Shown here: one piece after another, positions 59,337-64,000 of the stretch
Position numbering within the stretch: the stretch's first letter is position 1
Layout of the letters: each line of letters opens with the position of its first letter
From: Chryseobacterium defluvii
Lineage (GTDB): Bacteria; Bacteroidota; Bacteroidia; Flavobacteriales; Weeksellaceae
Direction: 5' to 3'
Length of the DNA stretch: 64,000 nucleotides
Assembly: GCF_014204415.1 (NCBI RefSeq)
Contig: NZ_JACHLE010000004.1
Location: 62,001-126,000 of the forward strand
Translations under genes and position numbers: made by a program
Notes under the pieces: generated by a model
Seen by the model: the letters and a program-made list of their open reading frames with translations, nothing else
What the model was told of the DNA's origin: nothing
Databases searched by the model: none

Positions 59337-62300
59337 TTAGTTAGTCGGACAGGTTTGGGTATTGAAACAAGCCCATCCTGCAGCAGTTCCATCAGTGTTT
59401 ACCTGCAGACAATCTAAGGTAGTATTATACACCATCATCCCTTCTACTAGATCAGCAGACGGAATAGCCGTGATCTGTGCTGAAGTAAGCCTGTTGAGTA
59501 CAAAGCCTTTTGTTTTAGCTTCCAGAACTGTCCATGCTCCTTTCCTCACCATTGGCCAGTTATTGCCGGCTGTATCGGCTCCGGCTCTTCCTAAGGAAGT
59601 AATTCCCTGAGGAGTATTCAAAACGGTTCCGGCCGTTACTGCAGGTTTGTAGCACACTGCCTGGGTATCCGTATCTGTTGCCGAGTTATTGGTGTTATTT
59701 ACTTCGGTAATATTGGAAGGCGGTGTTACCGTTACTGTATTAACAAGGTCTCCAGAGTAAGCCAAAGGAATAGTTACCACTACGGTATAGGTTACGGTAC
59801 CTCCAACCGGAAGGCTTACCAGATCGTTAATTGCTCCTGTCTGGGTTCCTACCACTGAAGTTGTAGCTCCGCCAGCCACAGCCGCAGTATAACTGACATT
59901 CGCCGCAGGAATACCTGCCGGAACAGGATCGGAAACGGTAGCTCCAAGCACTCCGAACGGACCAGCATTGCTTACCGTTACCGTATATGTAGTCGTAGTA
60001 CCTGATGCATAGGTACCCACACCATCTGTTTTAGTTACAGCAATATCCGCACTGAAGGCTATAGGCGACGTAACGCAATGAGCGCCATCGTTTCCTGAGC
60101 TGGCAGGAGCATTGGAAATCAGGACTCTCTGCCCGGTAGTGAGGTTGAACTGATAAAAACCTCCTGCATTTTCAACTCCGTACAATTCACCGGTGCTGGA
60201 GCCATACATTGCTCCAAAACTTGCTGCTCCCGGCGCGGTTCCTATTGTTGTTACCACATTGGTCCCCGGATTAATTGAGACTAACTGTCCGTTTCCTAAG
60301 TGAACACCATACAAAAGTCCTGTGGTAGTATTATAAGCGAGGTCTGGTAAATTAACACTTGTCGAAAGTGTCATCAAAGTAGCGGTCATTGTAGTCAGGT
60401 TGATCCTGTAAAGCTGATTGTTATTTGTATTCACCTTTACATAATAGTTCCCCAGATTATCTATTTCTCCTGCATTATAGATCACTCCGGTCGGCAAACC
60501 GGTTACAGGGCCTAATGTAATATGAGTACCATCAGTATTTAAAACAATCAGGGTATTGGTATTATTGATCAATCCGTACATATAGCCATTCAACGGATTA
60601 ATTCCTATCCCATTATAATTGGATGTAGATGTACCAATAAGCGGATAAGTAAATGGATTACTTGAAGTGTTTACATTATATAAGGTATTGTTTTGGGAAA
60701 GATACATCGCTGATGAACAGCCAAAAGTGTTCGCACATTGTATATCCTGTATCGCCGAGTTTGCGGAAGATCCGGCCCCTTGTCCCTGATCTGAACCTAT
60801 ATCTGCCGCCCCGCCTGTATTTACAAGAACAGGTACTCCCTGGGCATCTACACTACTGTTGATACTTCCATTTCCATTAAGCTGAGCTGCTGTTACATTC
60901 TCATCCCCTTCTATTGCATCATAGCAGCCATCTCCATCGGAATCCAGATCCAGATGATTAAAAATGCTATCTCCGTCTGTATCACAAGTCAATGGCAGTA
61001 AATCCAAAAATACAATCTCATTCAATGATGCTCTTTGCGGTACAGCACTACTATAACCCTGACTGGAAATAATAGTAAACCTAACCCGTGTAACATTTGT
61101 ATACTCTTTTGTGAAAGTAAAAACCGGGGTACCTGTATATTGATCAGGAGTAGTAAAACTCTCCGTGCCTAAAAGTGTATTACTTGCATTATACAGTTCT
61201 ATTGCAAAGTCCTTAATCCATTCATTGATTCCCCAAGGTCCATACAGCTTAATATGATCAATTGTTGATGATGCCTGCATGTTCATACTAAATGCAATTG
61301 GAAGATTGGAAATATTAGTATACCAATACGGAAAGGTACCTGGACCGGAACCGCCTGCACCTTCTCCATCGACAAGCTGCTGTGCATTTCCTGATGTTAT
61401 TGGTTTATCTGCTGTGATGGAAGCTGTGGTTACAGGTCTTACAGTGTAAGTAGGTGTACATTCTACTGTATCTAAAATTCCGTCATTATCATCATCCAGA
61501 TCATCAACATTTGGAATACCATCATTATCTGTATCAATACATGCATTGAGTGATGAATTCCCAGAATATCCTATCCCTTGTCCCTGATCATTTCCTATAT
61601 CTGCTGCTCCGCCTGTATTCACAAGAACCGGCACTCCCTGGGAATCTACACTACTATTGATACTTCCATTTCCGTTAAGCTGAGCCGCTGTTACATTCTC
61701 ATCTCCTTCTATTGCATCATAACAAGTATCTCCATCGGAATCCAAATCAAGATAATCTGGTGTTCCGTCCCCATCAAGGTCTCTACAGGAAACCAGAGAT
61801 ACTGACTGCATCCCCAAATCTCTTACCTGTGTAGCAGATGGCCCTGCAGTAAAGGTGAAAAGCAAATTTCCCGTTGAAGGAATTCCCGTTTGAGGTAATG
61901 TAATTATTAAATTTGTTTTTGCAGACTGATTTACCTGTGTGGCAACAGCAGGCAACGAGCTTATATTTACAGTGGCTCCGTTAGATGCCACTATAGAAGG
62001 TTCCGGCGTACCGGTGGAAGTTATCGTAGCATATACTACTCCACCGTAAGAAACCGTGAATGTAAAGCCATTATCAGTCTCAGTACCTGCAGTCCTGAAC
62101 CAATACATCTGATTAAGTGATAAGGAAGATCCTCCCATTACCCCCGTTAAGCTTTGTTGTAAAGTGGTCACAGTATTTACATCTCTTCTGAATTCCAGGC
62201 CATTTGTATTCAGATTTACTCTCCCTGTAGGAGAAACCCATGGTCCTGAGGCTGCATAAGTCCCTCCGACCGTCCATCCCGCAACCGTATTCGTATTTCC

Positions 62301-64000
62301 GCCAGTAGTCGGAAACGTACCACTGGTAATTCTGTCATTCGAATTACATTCGGAACTATCCGGAATCCCGTCATTATCGTCATCCAGATCCTGCCAGTCA
62401 GGATACCCGTCTACATCCGTATCTGTACAATCATTCCTGGTCATATCCGTAGATTGCCCTATGCCCTGTCCCTGGTCGCTACCAACATCTGCCGCACCTC
62501 CGGTATTCACTAGAACAGGAACTCCCTGGGCATCTACGCTGCTATTGATCCTTCCATTTCCATTAAGCTGAGCGGCCGTTACATTCTCATCCCCTTCTAT
62601 TGCATCATAGCAGCCATCTCCATCAGAGTCCAAATCCAAGTAATCCGGTGTACCGTCTCCGTCCGTATCTCTATGATTACAATAAGTAATTGTATTCTGC
62701 GAAATAGTTATAAGGCCTCTGTCTCCAGCATTTCCGGCTCCGGAACCCGCAGTATTTGTAAATGCTGTGTAATTCCAGGTATAAGTACTTCCATAGCTTA
62801 CCCCATAAGGCAATGTTGCCGCTCCTGCTGATGGATTGGTCGTATTCTGAAACTGCATCCTTGCGTAATACCCACTTGCCAGAACTGCTCCTGAATTGGC
62901 CGCATTAAAGGTCGAGAATAAATTTAAAGCAGTATTGCTGCTATAAGAAGATACCCCGGTTACTGTTGGTAAACTTCCTATGGTCGTGGTATAAGTACCT
63001 AACTGAGTGATCCTGTTGGTACTTAAAAAATACCTAAACCAGGAATCAGGGGTATTCGGTGATGCACCGCTCTGATCTTCAGTGGTAGTATTATTAGTTG
63101 GTAATCCTGTATACAAAAGTGTCGTATTAGGAATTATCCTAAATTCTGTTGCAGAAGTATTGAATGCACTCCAAGTATGGTTTTGTGCATTTACCGTATT
63201 CGTAAAATCCGAATAGGAAAAAGGAACGTTAAAACTGGTTCCCAATGATGCCACTGCAGGACCTGACGTTAAAGTATATACCAGATTAAAGCTTCCCCCA
63301 TTGGCTCCGAAAGTTGCCCCTGCTAAGGTATTAGCAATATTCAGGGTATACACACTTTGAGAAGTACAATACCCTTCAGCCGTATCTAAAATACCGTCAT
63401 TATCATCATCCAGATCCAGTGTGTTATCTATTCCATCACCGTCTGTATCAGGCACAACCGGGGCTGGTGTTATACTTGCGGTGTTATTGGTAGCATCAGG
63501 GTCTATCAAGTCACCTGAAATAGTCGCAGTATTCATATAGCTACCTGAGCTTTTCACGGTAGCAACAATTTCCATTGTGGCACTTGCCCCGGCATTTAAA
63601 TTTCCAATAGTCCAGACTCCCGTACCGCTGACATAAGTACCTGCAGATACTGCGGAACTCACATAAGTATATCCGGATGGAAGGAGATCGTTTACAACAA
63701 CATTCGTATTATTGGAAGCTCCGGTATTGGTAGCCGTAACGGTAAAGCTAACATTCGTTCCTGCAGTAGGTGTTGAGTTATTCACCGTTTTTGTGACACT
63801 CAAATTAGATTCTGCTGCCGTAACACCAATCATATAGCCTTCTCCGGCAATATTGCTTCCTGCATGCCAGTTAGTACCTGCATTAGCTGCTGCTCCACGT
63901 ACATAAACCCTCAGGGTAAGTGTTGTTATACCCGTACCCGAAACCAGAACGGTACCTCTGGAAGCATTTGCAGCGGCCCCATCAGGTGTTGTGGCTGAAT
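59337..64000 (-). CDS. Giant DUF11/TSP3-repeat surface protein (5' end outside window)
   Basis: The frame is open to the window edge, so the visible 1,553 residues are the C-terminal part; an ATG at 63833 is internal. In order from the visible start: a DUF11 repeat ([26 protein letters not shown]), then TSP3-type calcium-binding repeats ([21 protein letters not shown]) alternating with beta domains, in three nearly identical blocks ending in [15 protein letters not shown], a seven-stranded repeat domain with [11 protein letters not shown], a second DUF11 ([26 protein letters not shown]), and the terminal GMMVYNTT module. Probably a cell-surface adhesin secreted by T9SS. Confidence 0.85.
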   Translation of the reverse strand, partial: SATTPDGAAANASRGTVLVSGTGITTLTLRVYVRGAAANAGTNWHAGSNIAGEGYMIGVTAAESNLSVTKTVNNSTPTAGTNVSFTVTATNTGASNNTNVVVNDLLPSGYTYVSSAVSAGTYVSGTGVWTIGNLNAGASATMEIVATVKSSGSYMNTATISGDLIDPDATNNTASITPAPVVPDTDGDGIDNTLDLDDDNDGILDTAEGYCTSQSVYTLNIANTLAGATFGANGGSFNLVYTLTSGPAVASLGTSFNVPFSYSDFTNTVNAQNHTWSAFNTSATEFRIIPNTTLLYTGLPTNNTTTEDQSGASPNTPDSWFRYFLSTNRITQLGTYTTTIGSLPTVTGVSSYSSNTALNLFSTFNAANSGAVLASGYYARMQFQNTTNPSAGAATLPYGVSYGSTYTWNYTAFTNTAGSGAGNAGDRGLITISQNTITYCNHRDTDGDGTPDYLDLDSDGDGCYDAIEGDENVTAAQLNGNGRINSSVDAQGVPVLVNTGGAADVGSDQGQGIGQSTDMTRNDCTDTDVDGYPDWQDLDDDNDGIPDSSECNSNDRITSGTFPTTGGNTNTVAGWTVGGTYAASGPWVSPTGRVNLNTNGLEFRRDVNTVTTLQQSLTGVMGGSSLSLNQMYWFRTAGTETDNGFTFTVSYGGVVYATITSTGTPEPSIVASNGATVNISSLPAVATQVNQSAKTNLIITLPQTGIPSTGNLLFTFTAGPSATQVRDLGMQSVSLVSCRDLDGDGTPDYLDLDSDGDTCYDAIEGDENVTAAQLNGNGSINSSVDSQGVPVLVNTGGAADIGNDQGQGIGYSGNSSLNACIDTDNDGIPNVDDLDDDNDGILDTVECTPTYTVRPVTTASITADKPITSGNAQQLVDGEGAGGSGPGTFPYWYTNISNLPIAFSMNMQASSTIDHIKLYGPWGINEWIKDFAIELYNASNTLLGTESFTTPDQYTGTPVFTFTKEYTNVTRVRFTIISSQGYSSAVPQRASLNEIVFLDLLPLTCDTDGDSIFNHLDLDSDGDGCYDAIEGDENVTAAQLNGNGSINSSVDAQGVPVLVNTGGAADIGSDQGQGAGSSANSAIQDIQCANTFGCSSAMYLSQNNTLYNVNTSSNPFTYPLIGTSTSNYNGIGINPLNGYMYGLINNTNTLIVLNTDGTHITLGPVTGLPTGVIYNAGEIDNLGNYYVKVNTNNNQLYRINLTTMTATLMTLSTSVNLPDLAYNTTTGLLYGVHLGNGQLVSINPGTNVVTTIGTAPGAASFGAMYGSSTGELYGVENAGGFYQFNLTTGQRVLISNAPASSGNDGAHCVTSPIAFSADIAVTKTDGVGTYASGTTTTYTVTVSNAGPFGVLGATVSDPVPAGIPAANVSYTAAVAGGATTSVVGTQTGAINDLVSLPVGGTVTYTVVVTIPLAYSGDLVNTVTVTPPSNITEVNNTNNSATDTDTQAVCYKPAVTAGTVLNTPQGITSLGRAGADTAGNNWPMVRKGAWTVLEAKTKGFVLNRLTSAQITAIPSADLVEGMMVYNTTLDCLQVNTDGTAAGWACFNTQTCPTN
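60781..60960 (-). repeat. Intragenic 180-bp repeat, copy 1
   Basis: Encodes a [17 protein letters not shown] block; near-identical DNA at 61579-61761 and 62467-62646. Confidence 0.75.
61579..61761 (-). repeat. Intragenic 180-bp repeat, copy 2
   Basis: Differs from copies 1 and 3 mainly at third codon positions and in DTC instead of DGC. Confidence 0.75.
62467..62646 (-). repeat. Intragenic 180-bp repeat, copy 3
   Basis: Third copy, with the change S to R near its start and the rest the same as copies 1 and 2. Confidence 0.75.

Overview
The window is chromosomal DNA from a Flavobacteriia member of the Bacteroidota, most like Chryseobacterium or a close relative. The evidence is low GC, TAnnTTTG -7 promoter boxes, several type IX secretion (T9SS) C-terminal sorting domains, DUF5777, DUF3467 and LytTR genes, and rpoB/rpoC of the sizes usual for Bacteroidetes.

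Layout. (1) 1-6607 is the right end of a tailed prophage: end of a baseplate-like gene, tail and tail-fibre genes, a small membrane/coiled-coil protein, then an ABC-ATPase + GNAT pair and a formyltransferase, closed by a strong terminator. Tail fibres followed by a Mom-like (GNAT) gene at the right end is the order of phage Mu, so the last genes are probably a DNA-modification module. ATPase and GNAT are split by a -1 frameshift at an A9 run. (2) 6640-17729 is an AT-rich accessory island of single-gene cassettes. Cassettes are bounded by attC-like imperfect palindromes (TAACA...TTGGC / TTAGCC...GTTA), by a second motif (two CGCAA boxes 24-25 bp apart followed by GTT), and by three 3'-end fragments of groEL, each still carrying its stop and terminator. 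Cargo includes a DUF4365 nuclease-like protein, two further nuclease-like candidates, secreted proteins and a membrane protein. Two copies of a module, [Xre regulator (-)] - [palindromic operator] - [about 430 nt structured leader RNA] - [about 174-aa protein], flank the cargo. The first protein copy has a nonsense codon, the second is intact. The leader forms a long multi-part hairpin whose outer helix is completely different in sequence in the two copies but still pairs in both. This covariation makes it the strongest candidate for an undescribed system here.

(3) 17730-45600 is ordinary chromosome: lipoprotein, DUF2461, FMN riboswitch-ribB, T9SS proteins, MHS-type MFS transporter, methyltransferase, ABC exporter, alpha/beta hydrolase, Crp-type regulator, truA, lpxK, TlpA-like thioredoxin, dinB, GH13 amylase, carboxylesterase, AraC regulator divergent from a zinc alcohol dehydrogenase, LamG T9SS protein, a propeller-type histidine kinase with LytTR regulator, HxlR regulator divergent from an NmrA-like protein, and a phosphodiesterase. 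(4) 45601-49502 (minus) is a redox/envelope operon (DUF5777, c-type cytochrome lipoprotein, YceI, ankyrin, DOMON-like T9SS protein) next to a Crp/Fnr regulator, with a perfect Crp-type palindrome between them. (5) 49723-58723 (minus) is rpoB-rpoC-DUF3467 with its own promoter and no rplJ/rplL directly upstream. (6) 58725-64000 (minus) holds a small secreted protein and the C-terminal about 1,550 residues of a giant DUF11/TSP3-repeat surface protein that runs off the window.

No rRNA, tRNA, CRISPR array, integrase, transposase or reverse transcriptase was recognised.
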